Source of the DNA: Zeus faber
Lineage: Eukaryota; Chordata; Actinopteri; Zeiformes; Zeidae
Direction of reading: 5' to 3'
NCBI GenBank assembly: GCA_960531495.1
Contig: OY482847.1
Span: 258,528-322,527, forward strand
Length of the DNA: 64,000 nt
Shown here: positions 38,101-46,692 of the stretch, piece after piece
How the letters are laid out: each line of letters starts with the position of its first letter
How positions within the stretch are numbered: position 1 is the stretch's first letter
Position numbers and translations under genes: made by a program
The notes under the pieces: generated by a model
The model's database searches: none
Told to the model about the DNA's origin: nothing
What the model saw: the letters and a program-made list of their open reading frames with translations, nothing else

Positions 38101-39986
38101 GCTGGAACAGTCCAAAAAACAGCAAAAACAGTTTTGCTGATGTTCAGGTGGAGGCTGTTGTCCTGGCACCAGAGTGACAGGTCAATCACCTCATTGCGGT
38201 AGGCCTTCTCATCGCCGTCGGTGACCAGGCCCACGACAACGGTGTCGTCAGCAAACTTGATGATGGTGTGTACAGGGAGTACAGTAGGGGGCTGAGGACG
38301 CAGACCTGGGGGGGATCCTGTATTCAGGGTGAGGGAGCTGGATATGTGCTTCCCCACCCTAACCACCAGGGGCCGATCTGAGAGGAAGTCCAGGATCCAG
38401 GCACACAGCGTAGTATTCAGTCCCAGGTGCGTGAGCGTGGTGGGCAGTACCTGGGGAAACTGCGTTATCCGTGGATCTGTTCTACTGGTACGTGAACTGC
38501 AACGGGTCCAAGGTGCGGGGGAGGGAGGCACAGATATAATCCTTAATCAGCTTCTCGAAACACTTCATGACCACCGAGGTGAGGGCCACCGGACGGTAGT
38601 CATTCAGGCAGGTTGGAGAGGCGATCTTCGGGACAGGAACGACGGTGGACCTCTTGAAGCAGGACGGGACCACTGATTCAGCCAGGGAGATGTTGAATAC
38701 CGTAGTGAAGACTGGGGCTAACTGGTTAGCACAGGTCTTCAGTACTCATCCAGATATGCCATCTGGGCCTGCAGCTTTCCTGGTGTTCACCCGTATCAGA
38801 NNNNNNNNNNNNNNNNNNNNNNNNNNNNNNNNNNNNNNNNNNNNNNNNNNNNNNNNNNNNNNNNNNNNNNNNNNNNNNNNNNNNNNNNNNNNNNNNNNNN
38901 NNNNNNNNNNNNNNNNNNNNNNNNNNNNNNNNNNNNNNNNNNNNNNNNNNNNNNNNNNNNNNNNNNNNNNNNNNNNNNNNNNNNNNNNNNNNNNNNNNNN
39001 AATGTGCAAAGTCAACCAGAGCGTCGGCGCAGGCGACCGCAAGGGGCGGCGCCACTATCACACTATATCCGCATTAGGGTGGGGGGTACCGTATGTGCAG
39101 CTGTCCTATCACGTGAGCGTCTTCAGATCACGCAACGTATTTGTCATTGATGGACAGCCGATATATTCAATGAGTCCAAATTATTAGAAAATGTGATTTC
39201 TCTGATCCGGATATCAACTCTAAATGATCGAACATCCATCGCAATTCTTCGTAAGTTTTGCTGTGGATACCGCTGTAAACTGTGGTATCTGGCACCAAGA
39301 CGTTTGAGGCAGATCCTTTAGTCCTGGAAGTTGTGAGGTGGGGCCCCATGGATCGGGCTTGTTGTTCCAGCACATCCCACAGATGCTCCATCAGATCGGA
39401 ACCTGACCCCGCCCATCCACATGATGTAGAAGAAAAGGTAATTCATCAGACCAGACCACCTTCTTCAATGGTCAAGTTCTGACGCTGACGTGTCCATTGT
39501 AGGTGCTTTCAGAGGGGACAGGGGTCAGCATGGACATTCTGAGCACTCCCATACGCAGCAAGGTGCCATGCACTGTGTGTTCTGACCCCTTTCTATCATA
39601 GCACCATTCACTTTTTCACCACTTTGCGCTACAGTAGTTCTTCTGTGGGATCCAACCAGACGGACTAGACTTCACTCCCCTTATGCATCAATGAGCCTTG
39701 GGCCCCGTAACCCTGTTGCCAGTTCACTGGTCGTCCCGCACTTTTGGTAAGTAGTTACCACTGCATAGCGCGAACACTCCACAAGACCTGTGGTTTTGGA
39801 GATGCTCTGACCCAGTCGTATAGCATCACAATGTGCTCCATGTCAAAGTGGCTTAGATCCTTACGCTGCTTCAACACATCAACTTCAACAACTGACTGTT
39901 CACTTGCTGCCTCATATATATATATAATATATAACACTATATATATAATAATATATAACACTATGTATATATAATAATATATAACA

Positions 39987-40048
<62 letters not shown>

Positions 40049-43000
40049 ATCCCACCCCTTGGAACCAGTGACAGATCACTTTATCTGTCACTGGTTTAAT
40101 GTTGTGGATGATCGGTGTATAGAGAGAGTAGAGGTAGAGACAGGAGGTAAGTTTAAAGTAAAGAGAGGGTTCCCATGGGGTCAATACGGCATAAAGGGGC
40201 AGTTGCTTGGCCACTCCCAGCCATGCCTGCCACTCTATATGCAAATCTTGTGATTATTATATAGCAATATTCTGTACAATATAATCTAATAGAGAAAGAG
40301 AAAAGAGATCATGGGGCAGACAGATAGGTAGTTAGATGGATATTCTGTGGATGTTGTACTGTAGAGGGAAAACTGGCAAGAGCAATGTGGGTGGAGCAGA
40401 AAAGCTGGTTGTCATGGTGATGTAGGCAGAGCAGGACTGCTGGTTGTAATGATGATGTAGGCGGAGCAGGACAGCTAGTTCTCATGGTGATCACTCCAAC
40501 GTTCTTAGTGTCAGAGGAAGATACTTTGGCGTTCTCCATGGTGATACAGAGATCTGTGGAGTTTTCCATGGAGAAGGAGGAGCTTCAGGTGGTGCACAGA
40601 CAGACAGGTGGTGTTCTGGGGAAAGGAGAGACAGAGTGGAGTGAGGCAGTGAAGCCGTGGGAGGAGGTCACACCAAAGTGCCCCTGAGCAAGTACTGGTA
40701 GTTCTTGTAGTAGTACTTGTGGCCCCAGAATGAAGGGTTAACCCTAACCCTAACCCAGGGGTCCTCTGTATGAGACTTGGTGCTGTCCAACCCAGCAGAC
40801 TGACCTCTGTGTGTACTGCTTTGTACTTATTGATCAGTGATCAGTATAAACATGGTACTGCATGGAGGCTCATCTAGTGATCAGGAGATAGCTCTTATTG
40901 GTCCTCAAGTCCACAGCTCTGATTGGTCCTCTGTCCTCAGCGCTGAACCTGATTGGTCCTCGTGCCATGGATGTCCTGGCTGAGCTGTCCTACGTTCCCA
41001 TGACACCAGAACACTTCCCCTCCATGTTCTGCAAGGTGGGGCCTCCGGATACTACTGTGTACTTTGTAGTAGCACTATGTTTAGAATAGAGTAGTACTAT
41101 GTTTAGAAAAAAGTAGTTCTATGTTTAGAATAGAGTAGTACTATGTTTAGAGTACAACTATGTTTAGAATGGAGTAGTTCTATGTTTCAAATGGAGTAGT
41201 TCTATGTTTAGAATATAGTACTAGTACTGGATTCAAGATTCGAGAGGTTTATTTGTCACATACATATACATAGGTTCATACATATATGCAGGGAAATGTC
41301 ATTGCACACCCGGAGATTACGCACAGTAAGCTCTAAAAATACTATGTTTAGAATAGAGTAGTACCGTGTTTAGACGGTAGAACATGGTAGTATTCTGTAG
41401 TGGATAAAGTAACGTGTGTGCGTGTGTGCGTGTGTGTGTAGGAGATGAGTGTGGGTTATGCCAACGGGATCAGAGTGATGAGTATGACTCACACTGGAGA
41501 ACCAGGCTTCATGCTGTACATCCCGATAGAGGTACAACACACTACTACTACACACTGGAGAATGAGGTTTCATGCTATACATCCCGATAGAGGTACAACA
41601 CACTACAACTACACACTGGAGAACTGGGCTTCATGCTATACATCCTGATAGAGGTACAACACACTACTACTACACCATACTATGCAGTACTACTAATGTA
41701 GTAGGTTGCTGATTGAATCTATAAAAAGATGCTGTGATCCCAGTTGGCCACAGTGGAGGGCGAAGCATCTGAGAGCCAGGGAAAAAAAAAAAAAAAAAGA
41801 TTCAGATTGTACGTACGTTGCCGACAGATTGTCCAAACAATGTCATATACACTTGAACGGACTGTCCCTTACCCCTTATTCGGCCGTTATCACGACGTAT
41901 GAAAAGGCACAATGGCGGAAATGTTCCTGAATATAGCTGCATGTGTGAAGCGGTGCGGGAAAAGGTTATCACAGTAATTTACCAGAAATTATGTGTGAAA
42001 GAGGCTTATCTGTCTACCTGTCTCCCATCCTGTCTGTCTCACTTCACCCCGCCTTTCATCCCTCGCTCCAGTACGCCCTCCACGTCTACAACGAGGTGAT
42101 GTCTGTGGGTCAGAGGTTCGGGGTGAGGAACGCCGGCTACTACGCCCTGAGGAGCCTGCGGGTGGAGAACTTCTTTGCCTTCTGGGGCTCAGACCTGGAC
42201 GGCTTCACCTCCCCCCTGGAGGGAGGGAGGGAGTCCAGGGTGAAGCTGGACAAGGTGGGTGGAGGAAGAGAGGAGCAGGGGAGGTAGAGAGGAGGACAGG
42301 GACAGAGGGCCTGTGAGGTGGAGGAGAGAGGGGGATGAGATGGAGAGGGGGATGGGGTGGAGGTAGAGAGGATGAGAGGGGTGAGGCAAAGGTAGAGAGG
42401 AGAGGAGGGTGAGGTGGAGATAGAGGGGAGAGGGGGGTGATAGAGGGGAGATGGGGATGGGTTAGAGGAGAGGGGGATGAGGTGGAGAGGGGGATAAGGT
42501 GGAGGTAGAGGAGGGGGGGGATGAGGTGGACGTAGTGTAGAGAGGAGGATGAGGTGGTGGTAGAGGTGATGAAGATTAGGTGGAGGTCGTGAGGAGGGGG
42601 ATGAGGTGGAGGAAGGAGATGGGGTAGAGAGGTTGAGTTGGAGGTAGAGGGCAGGAGAGGTGAGGAAGAGAGGAGGGGAATGAGGTACAGGTAGAGATAG
42701 GATGAGAGTAGGATGTTTCTTCCTGTCAAAGAATCATTCTACACCTTTATAAAGTCCTCCCCTCATTCACCCCATTCTCCTCCACCCCCCAGGAGATGGA
42801 CTTCCTGGGTCGTGATGCCTTGCTCTTGCAGCGCCATGAGGGTTTGTACCGTCGCCTGGTTCTGCTCGTTCTGTTGGACCACGACACGGAGCTGGATCTG
42901 TGGCCGTGGTGGGCGGAGCCAGTGTACCGTGGCTCTGAGCTGGTTGGCTCCACCTCCAGCTCCGCCTACAGCTACACCTTGCAGCGCCACCTATGCATGG

Positions 43001-43200
43001 CGCTGGTGCGGCCTCCTGGGGCCCCGGTAACCCCCGACCTGCTGACCCCTGACCTGCTGACCCGGGCCGAGTACCAGGTGGACATCGCGGGGCAGCGATA
43101 CACCGCCCGCGCCAAGCTCTACCCGCTAAGCTCCACCCTTGCACAGCAGAGGCCACGCCCTAAAGACCCGCTGGAGCTAAGCAACCTGCAGGGGAAGTGA
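18185..43200 (+). CDS. pdpr: Pyruvate dehydrogenase phosphatase regulatory subunit, mitochondrial
   Basis: PDPR is a flavoprotein of the mitochondrial matrix that regulates the phosphatase reactivating pyruvate dehydrogenase. Coding exons: 18185-18444, 20292-20425, 21514-21595, 22493-22656, 23023-23144, 23342-23459, 23769-23918, 24166-24358, 24515-24639, 24960-25115, 27582-27715, 27921-28069, 30366-30478, 40941-41035, 41442-41531, 42072-42254, 42793-43200. All phases agree; the total is 2676 nt, 891 aa, against 879 in human. An Arg-rich presequence precedes the FAD Rossmann motif GGGIVG (60-65) with the ribose-binding Glu84 in LLEQGR. The DAO-like domain follows, then the GCV_T-like folate-binding half. 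The ATG chosen lies 7 nt behind the acceptor of exon 1. The order and content of residues match the family throughout, with no stop or frameshift. Most introns carry tandem repeats built on the splice junctions. Confidence 0.97.
18445..20291 (+). other. pdpr intron 1 with a duplicated 250-bp unit
   Basis: No gene. Two diverged copies of a roughly 250-bp sequence lie at about 19090-19340 and 19341-19560; both have a TCGGTTTTTC..CCGTATGTGGAT..TTCCAGATAGT order. A weaker relative of the same sequence may be at 29500-29640. Confidence 0.6.
20426..20655. repeat. Minisatellite built on the exon 2 donor of pdpr
   Basis: Units of about 17 bp (TTAGCACAGGTACCAAG) begin at the donor itself, TTAGCACAG|GTACCA. 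The array is split by an L2 copy and continues at 21148-21215. Confidence 0.9.
20656..21147 (-). mobile_element. L2-clade LINE, 5'-truncated copy
   Basis: The minus strand encodes the last 108 residues or so of the L2 protein ([17 protein letters not shown] .. [16 protein letters not shown]). The 3' UTR ends in TTTGGATAAAAGCGTCTGC and ATGTAA repeats. It is nearly identical to the long copy at 25459-27174, so insertion was recent. It interrupts the exon-2-donor minisatellite. Confidence 0.92.
21268..21513. repeat. Array of acceptor-like units before pdpr exon 3
   Basis: About nine copies of an ACTGTGTGTATTTCAGATAGT-like unit of 20-24 bp lead into the true acceptor TGTGTTTTTCAG|GGTATG. Each copy carries a TTTCAG that looks like an acceptor. 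Confidence 0.85.
21620..22435. repeat. CTGACACACTA minisatellite in pdpr intron 3
   Basis: About 800 bp of 10-11-bp units (CTGACACACTA, CTGACACAATG) begin some 30 bp after the exon 3 donor. A poly-C run (22459-22469) separates it from exon 4. Confidence 0.95.
23269..23337. repeat. TG microsatellite before pdpr exon 6
   Basis: A pure (TG)n of about 34 units runs up to 4 nt before the exon 6 acceptor (CTAG|TGGGGG), so it replaces the usual polypyrimidine tract. Confidence 0.97.
23445..23645. repeat. Minisatellite built on the exon 6 donor of pdpr
   Basis: Exon 6 ends CACCCCAG|GTCTGGACC. The intron continues with about 12 units of the type AACCCCCAGGTCCTAACC or AGCCCCCGGGTCCG. Several keep the CCCCAG|GT junction. 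Confidence 0.85.
23871..24045. repeat. 97-bp tandem duplication of the exon 7 end
   Basis: The last 48 nt of exon 7 plus the following intron start are repeated at 23968, offset 97 bp, with the same GGAACCAGCTGGAGATCCAG start. In the copy the donor GGTAGG has become GGACAGG, so the second copy cannot use it. Confidence 0.93.
25255..27581. repeat. Acceptor-bearing minisatellite in pdpr intron 10, split by an L2
   Basis: Units of 54 bp (25255-25458) and 49 bp (27172-27581) contain TTGTCCTCAGACCTGCCG. The true junction of exon 11 is TTGTCCTCAG|ACCTGCTGG. About 11 look-alike acceptors precede the real one, each followed by a near copy of the first bases of exon 11. Confidence 0.93.
25459..27174 (-). 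mobile_element. L2-clade LINE, long 5'-truncated copy with RT domain
   Basis: The minus strand encodes [20 protein letters not shown] (RT start), [47 protein letters not shown] (YADD) and a C-terminus in FSEYLLS. The frame from 26783 is open for 388 codons. Upstream, an extra CT in a CT run near 26873-26883 shifts the frame. The endonuclease is absent. The 3' end is ATGTAA-type. A short direct repeat AGTATG flanks it. It sits inside the intron 10 minisatellite. Confidence 0.93.
28070..28430. repeat. Minisatellite built on the exon 12 donor of pdpr
   Basis: Exon 12 ends TCAAG|GTGAGCTGGTCCGGG. About 14 units such as CCAGGTGAGCTGGTCCAGGA follow at once, each repeating a potential GTGAGC donor. 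Confidence 0.93.
29140..29500 (-). mobile_element. tRNA-derived SINE in pdpr intron 12
   Basis: On the minus strand a tRNA-like head with box-B-like GGTTCGATTCC (about 29465) precedes the GTGTGGAGTTTGCATGATCT core. The tail is a CA-microsatellite and GATTAAAGATTGT. It is the fullest copy of this family here, together with 47600-47890. Confidence 0.85.
29965..30265. mobile_element. Rex1-like LINE tail and a separate tRNA-SINE
   Basis: Positions 29965-30085 (-) are the 3' tail of the Rex1-like LINE, ending in TTGAACTTGAAC. Positions 30105-30265 (+) are a SINE with a tRNA-like head (GGTTCAATCTCC as box B) and the TTGAGCAAGACAATTCACC block. Confidence 0.75.
30480..31125. repeat. Minisatellites at the start of pdpr intron 13
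   Basis: Positions 30510-30745 are CAGTACACAGT units of 10-11 bp, echoing the exon 13 end AGTACACAG|GT. Positions 30820-31125 are TGTATATACTGTATATCACT units. This second type returns at 32287-32600 and 35940-36290. Confidence 0.88.
31129..32286 (+). mobile_element. Tc1-like transposon, 5'-truncated
   Basis: Transposase pieces in shifting frames: [12 protein letters not shown] (HTH region), [14 protein letters not shown] (first catalytic Asp), [18 protein letters not shown] (second Asp), [17 protein letters not shown] (Glu position). The 3' terminal repeat ends CAGTGGAGGAAATAAATTTT (inverse) at 32286 next to TA. It is defective through frameshifts and a lost 5' end. Confidence 0.9.
32287..32997. 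repeat. AT-rich microsatellite block
   Basis: The block holds TATATACTGTATATCACTG units and AT-rich ATATAC arrays. A CCAGCCACGTGCCCCCTTAC segment near 32955 resembles the flank right of the Tc1 element at 35886. Confidence 0.85.
32998..34675 (-). mobile_element. RTE-type LINE, RT and C-terminal region
   Basis: The minus strand encodes [79 protein letters not shown], then after a stop and frameshift near 33790 the [12 protein letters not shown] and [12 protein letters not shown] blocks. These are RT motifs in the RTE order. No endonuclease. The frame is broken. It abuts a truncated Tc1 at 34675. Confidence 0.85.
34676..35880 (-). mobile_element. Tc1-like transposon, near-intact transposase lacking its C-terminal end
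   Basis: An uninterrupted minus-strand frame from ATG 35516 encodes the paired-like HTH ([20 protein letters not shown]), [12 protein letters not shown] (Asp 1), [12 protein letters not shown], and [19 protein letters not shown] (Asp 2). It stops matching at [10 protein letters not shown], just before the expected NPIENLW Glu, where LINE sequence begins. The 5' terminal repeat, CAGTGGGGCAAAAAAGTATT on the minus strand, ends at 35880 next to TA. Loss of the third catalytic residue makes it dead. Confidence 0.93.
36373..37550 (+). mobile_element. Tc1-like transposon of a different family, 3'-truncated
   Basis: It begins with CACTCACCGGCCACTTTATT, a fish Tc1 terminal repeat. The transposase runs in one frame to about 37110 ([20 protein letters not shown], Asp 1) and shifts frame into [19 protein letters not shown] (Asp 2) and [19 protein letters not shown] (Glu). 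The 3' terminal repeat is absent: at about 37550 it runs into a Rex1-like LINE. Confidence 0.92.
37551..38800 (-). mobile_element. Rex1-like LINE, cut by the gap
   Basis: Minus-strand RT parts are visible: [20 protein letters not shown] (38482-38673), [17 protein letters not shown], then [19 protein letters not shown] (FADD box) and [17 protein letters not shown]. These are followed by a deletion joining to the C-terminal region. Several stops. The 3' end lacks the usual tail, fusing directly to Tc1 sequence. The 5' part runs into the N run. Confidence 0.88.
38801..39000. other. Assembly gap (200 N)
   Basis: Exactly 200 N inside pdpr intron 13, between a LINE and a Tc1 remnant; the round number suggests a gap of unknown or nominal size. 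Confidence 0.99.
39150..40110 (-). mobile_element. Tc1-like transposon remnant
   Basis: Minus-strand reading gives a Tc1 start region near 39840 (HTH with the QSISKTT-like stretch), and a C-terminal [14 protein letters not shown] near 39391 that holds the Glu position. The middle is deleted. Inside, 39905-40046 is an AT microsatellite. A perfect 12-bp hairpin (CCAGTGACAGAT and its inverse, 6-nt loop) lies at 40067-40096. Confidence 0.75.
40111..40940. other. Right part of pdpr intron 13
   Basis: No gene seen. It holds three diverged units with GGTGATGTAGGCAGAGCAGGA (40400-40500) and a short telomere-like CCCTAACCCTAACCC at 40741. Confidence 0.6.
41105..41345. repeat. TACTATGTTTAGAATAGAGTAGT array with Rex1-like tail
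   Basis: Units of about 22 bp fill the start of intron 14 from 41076 on. A Rex1-like LINE tail (-) lies at 41232-41340 inside them. Confidence 0.8.
41490..41672. repeat. Exon 15 end of pdpr in three tandem 61-bp copies
   Basis: The last 42 nt of exon 15 and the first 19 nt of intron 15 occur three times (starts 41490, 41551, 41612). Each copy keeps the donor ATAGAG|GTACAAC. Only the first is in frame with exon 15, because 61 is not a multiple of three. Confidence 0.95.
42255..42710. repeat. Purine-rich minisatellite in pdpr intron 16
   Basis: GAGGTGGAGGTAGAGAGGA-type units begin right after the exon 16 donor (GACAAG|GTGGGTGGAGG) and run for 450 bp. Confidence 0.9.
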
Positions 43201-43473
43201 GCCCCGTAGGAAGTGACCGCACGCACTCCTCTACCCCCTCCTGGGTTAAATATTTGATCAGTACTCAGTGCCTTAACAGGTGAACAGTTTAAGTATCATT
43301 AATAACTATGATGTTTTTGTTTGGCTCCGACAGATCCTAGTGTAATACGCCCCCCCCACACTCCCCCAGTTTGTTCCTGAATCTGAAACTAAAAGGTTTT
43401 GAACCGTCTGTGTCTCATCTGTATATCTGTGATTTAAATCTGATTCATATTTCATTTGTTAGTTTTTTTCTAC

Positions 43474-43479
43474 ATTAAA
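43474..43479 (+). terminator. Candidate pdpr poly(A) signal ATTAAA
   Basis: ATTAAA lies 274 bp after the pdpr stop. It is the best poly(A) signal before the convergent mrps11 3' end. Confidence 0.5.
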
Positions 43480-43557
43480 TATCTTTGATCTTTTATTTAG
43501 AGAAACAGGAAGTGATGTAATGAGCACATGATCAAAGTAGATTCATGGACAGAACAT

Positions 43558-43563
43558 TTTTAT
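43558..43563 (-). terminator. mrps11 poly(A) signal AATAAA
   Basis: On the minus strand AATAAA lies 61 bp after the mrps11 stop codon. The pdpr and mrps11 3' ends are thus less than 100 bp apart, tail-to-tail. Confidence 0.8.
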
Positions 43564-43623
43564 TAACATTCAACACTATAAATACAATACAACCCTGCCC
43601 CCCACATGGTATGCCCCGCCCCA

Positions 43624-44995
43624 TCACATCCTGCGGGCCTTGCGGGGGCGGCACCCATTGTGCGGCACCGGCGTGTTGTCGCTGATGGACACCACCTCTA
43701 CTCCACCCATCGCCAGCCCCTTGATGGCAGACTGCAGGAAACAGAAATACCACCATCACTTCCTCTGTACTCTCTAGTACACAGTCTCATGATGGTTGGC
43801 ATTGTTACTCACCAGGCGTCCGGGTCCCAAACCACTGACGACGACTCGGACATAGGCCACGCCCTTCAACGTTGCTTTCTGAGCGACAGAAAAAAACTGG
43901 TTCAGCTCCCAGAATGCATCTGTCTGTTAAACTGCAGCATGCTGGGATGCAGTTACCGTGGCAGCAGAGATGCCAGCTGTTTGGGCGGCAATGGGCGTCG
44001 ACTTCTTGACGTTCTTGAATCCTTCGGTTCCACAGGAAGTTCGCACAAGGGAAAGACCGGCGCTGTCAGTCACCTGGACGTGGGTGCTGACAGGAAGTGA
44101 CATGGTTACAATGTGTTGACCGGAAGTGACATGGTCACAACGTATGCTGAAGGGGCTGAGGAGGAGGTTTTTCTTACTTGTTGTATGTGGCTTTGATGTG
44201 AGCGATGTGCAGCTGGTCAAAGGTGAGCCCCGCCCACTGCAGGGCACCGCCCTCTCCTGGCAATGGAGGGAAGTGACTGGAACCAGGAGCAGAAAGACCA
44301 AGATTATTCCAGAGATATGAATACTTCTCCCAAATGTCTGGAATGTGATTATTTGTACATATTGTATTGTAATATTCCTCACCATGAGGATCATGAACGA
44401 GTACAATGTCATCTTCTCCGTCTGATTTTATACAAAACATTTCATTTAGTCATTCATATTTTTAATAATTAAAGCATGTTTGAAGTTTCCACCTGAACTG
44501 TTTAGTTTCTGCAGCAATGTTCTCCTGTGGAGCCGCCGCTGAACTGGAGGAGCAGGAGGCGCGAAGCAGCCTGAGGAGCACAGAGCAGGGTATTCACAGG
44601 TTACGTGTGTGATAAAATAACGCATACTCGTAGTTGAAGATGGGCTCTGTCCTGCTGCGGCTAGAGCGCCTCTTGTGACCAAGTGTGGTACTTGTGACCC
44701 GTTTCAGCACAAACTTATTACAGTTTGTTTCCCACAGTAAAGTGGGTTGGGTTCTTTTATGAACCATAAACTGTTCTGCAGCCCAGAATGTTCGGCTTGT
44801 GGATGAGTACAGTTTCGTTTCACATGTTGCACCTTGTAACATCTGTTTAATGATCAATCCAAATCAATCATTGTGTTGGGTTTTGAAGGTTATTCTGTTC
44901 TAAACATCAGACTATTGAGATGAAAACACAGTTTAAACTCACAAAGTGTCTCCAGCTGCTTTATTAAAAGCAGATTTTAGTCCAAGCCGCAGCAT
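43624..44995 (-). CDS. mrps11: Mitochondrial ribosomal protein uS11m (MRPS11)
   Basis: MRPS11 is a protein of the mitochondrial 28S subunit, in the bacterial S11 family that contacts small-subunit rRNA at the platform. Exons on the minus strand: 44995-44943, 44570-44493, 44276-44178, 44086-43957, 43878-43813, 43731-43624. The total is 534 nt, 177 aa (human 194). Exon 1 gives a short presequence, [17 protein letters not shown], with basic and hydrophobic residues. The S11 core follows: [57 protein letters not shown], and the end [19 protein letters not shown]. Exon 1 rests on phase, donor and presequence character; exons 3-6 are beyond doubt. It is head-to-head with mrpl46, as in human. Confidence 0.95.
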
Positions 44996-45016
44996 CGTTC
45001 TGCTCCTCTGGGCCTG

Positions 45017-45023
45017 CTTCCGG
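45017..45023. promoter_or_regulatory. ETS/GABP-type site upstream of mrps11
   Basis: CTTCCGG lies 22 bp upstream of the mrps11 start codon. A similar context (CTCCGGGTCTGCTTCCGG) recurs at 46459-46477 on the mrpl46 side. ETS/GABP sites are usual in promoters of mitoribosomal genes. Confidence 0.45.
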
Positions 45024-45399
45024 GTCCTCTGGGTCTGGACATTAGACTTACAATGTAAATCCTGAACAAAAAAACACCCTAAACTACAATTTATCCTCCA
45101 TGCTTTAAAACCTAGTCCTACTATAGAATCTCTACCCAGGTCAGTCACCCTAACACCCTATTCCTGCTTATCCATCATATCCTATAAAAGACCTGTATCC
45201 CTTGAAGCTAACAGTACCTCAGTGCTCAGTAACCCTTTTAATGTGAATTCCTGTTGCACCCTAATTCCCTCACATTATTTCTCATCATCTCTCTGTGTCC
45301 CATACTTCTTCTTACATGCCCTCCTGTGTCCACTAGCCACGTTTGGTCCCCGCTCATTGTTTTCATTGGGACTTGTGCAAAGTGGGGTCCTGTCAAAAT

Positions 45400-46268
45400 T
45401 CCATCCGTGCTTGGCAAAGTGCTACTCAAACTCAAATAGTGAAAAAGTATGGCGCACTTTGCAACACAAACTACCTTGACAGACTCTCAAACATGTTTCG
45501 ATAACCTGCTGTGATGGCGAAATATCAGTTTTGTTTTAATGTCAAAAAAGATCATTTCCGCGTTTAAAGTGTCAGCCGGATGGCTTCTTCTTCGCCTAAC
45601 ACGATGCTCACCGCTGCAAATAGGTTTTGGAAGATATATTGCAATGTATTGGGATGAGTCTGCTTGCTTGGCCCAGGTGAAGGTCTAGATGGTTGTCACG
45701 AATAAAAACATGGTTTGCAGGTGTGGAAAAAGGAACAAAAAAAAGGGATATTATTGACCCATTTCCCCCTTAAAAAAAAACAACCCAGGACAACATTAAA
45801 AATACTTGCAATGGGGAAAGTGTTTTTGCATTTTCCAAACTGCGTTTGGAAAAACCCCATGCTTTGGACTTTTTGGGGAAGTGACAGGGCATTCTAATGT
45901 GAATGTGAATATTATGTATTTATTTTCGATATACAACTCTTACCTAGATGCAAGTGTTTGTTTATTTGAGTTTTTTTATAACCTCCCTTGCTTACTACAA
46001 CCCAATACATTGCAATATATCTTCCAACCACTAGCTGCAGCAGTGAGCATCTTGTGAGGCGAAGAAGCAGCTACCCGGCTGACACTTTAAATGCAGAAAT
46101 GATCTTTTTCTTTTATTTTTGGGATTAACACTCAACTGACATATTGCACATCGCGGCGGGTTTCTCACAGCTATGTTGGACAGTCCGTCGAGGTAGTTTG
46201 TGTTACAAAGTGCGCCATACTTCTTTCACTATTTGGGTTAGAGAAGCACTTTGCCAAGGACGGATGGA
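45400..46268. mobile_element. Foldback DNA transposon between mrps11 and mrpl46
   Basis: The left end TCCATCCGTGCTTGGCAAAG is the inverse of the right end CTTTGCCAAGGACGGATGGA. The arms continue in inverse order for about 270 bp: TGGCGCACTTTG, CAAACTACCTTGACAG, GTGTCAGCCGG, GAAGATATATTGCAATGTAT. The AT-rich centre (45660-46000) is unpaired. No transposase. This pattern fits a non-autonomous foldback element. No target duplication is clear. Confidence 0.88.
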
Positions 46269-46692
46269 GCGAGTGCACACAGTCGACGCCTTCCTTCCCT
46301 TCTTGCCTCACTTGTTTTTTTCCCCGCAGTTGACACATTTAACCTCTGCTTTGCTGAAACTCATTTGTTTTATAACTATTTCTATATTTATTCAAAACAT
46401 TTTGCCAACTCACCCACACGCGTTGTAACCTACAGATATCTTAACTGATGTTCCGGTTCCTCCGGGTCTGCTTCCGGTTCAGGACCTGGACCAGTCCACT
46501 GTTCGGGGCGAGGGGGGTGGGTGTTAGTATTAATAGTAAATAAAATAACATTTATTAAAATGTAGATTTGTATTGAAATTAAAGCTTCTGCTTCGTGTCG
46601 CAGATCAAATAATGAACTGATCTGGAAAGTTAAATTACCCCCCCTAAGAGTAGCCTGAGCTGCTGCCGCGCTGCATTCTGGGACATAACAAG

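Noticed and set aside
38645-39187. ORFs running across the N stretch
   Set aside because: They consist mainly of undetermined bases and join two unrelated transposon pieces.
40736-40760. Interstitial telomere repeat as sign of a chromosome fusion
   Set aside because: Only two to three TTAGGG units; similar short runs occur at 14400, 48170 and 62560 within other repeats.
44446-44682. Minus-strand 78-codon ORF as a separate gene
   Set aside because: It reads mrps11 exon 2 in the wrong frame; phase with exons 1 and 3 fixes another frame ([16 protein letters not shown]).
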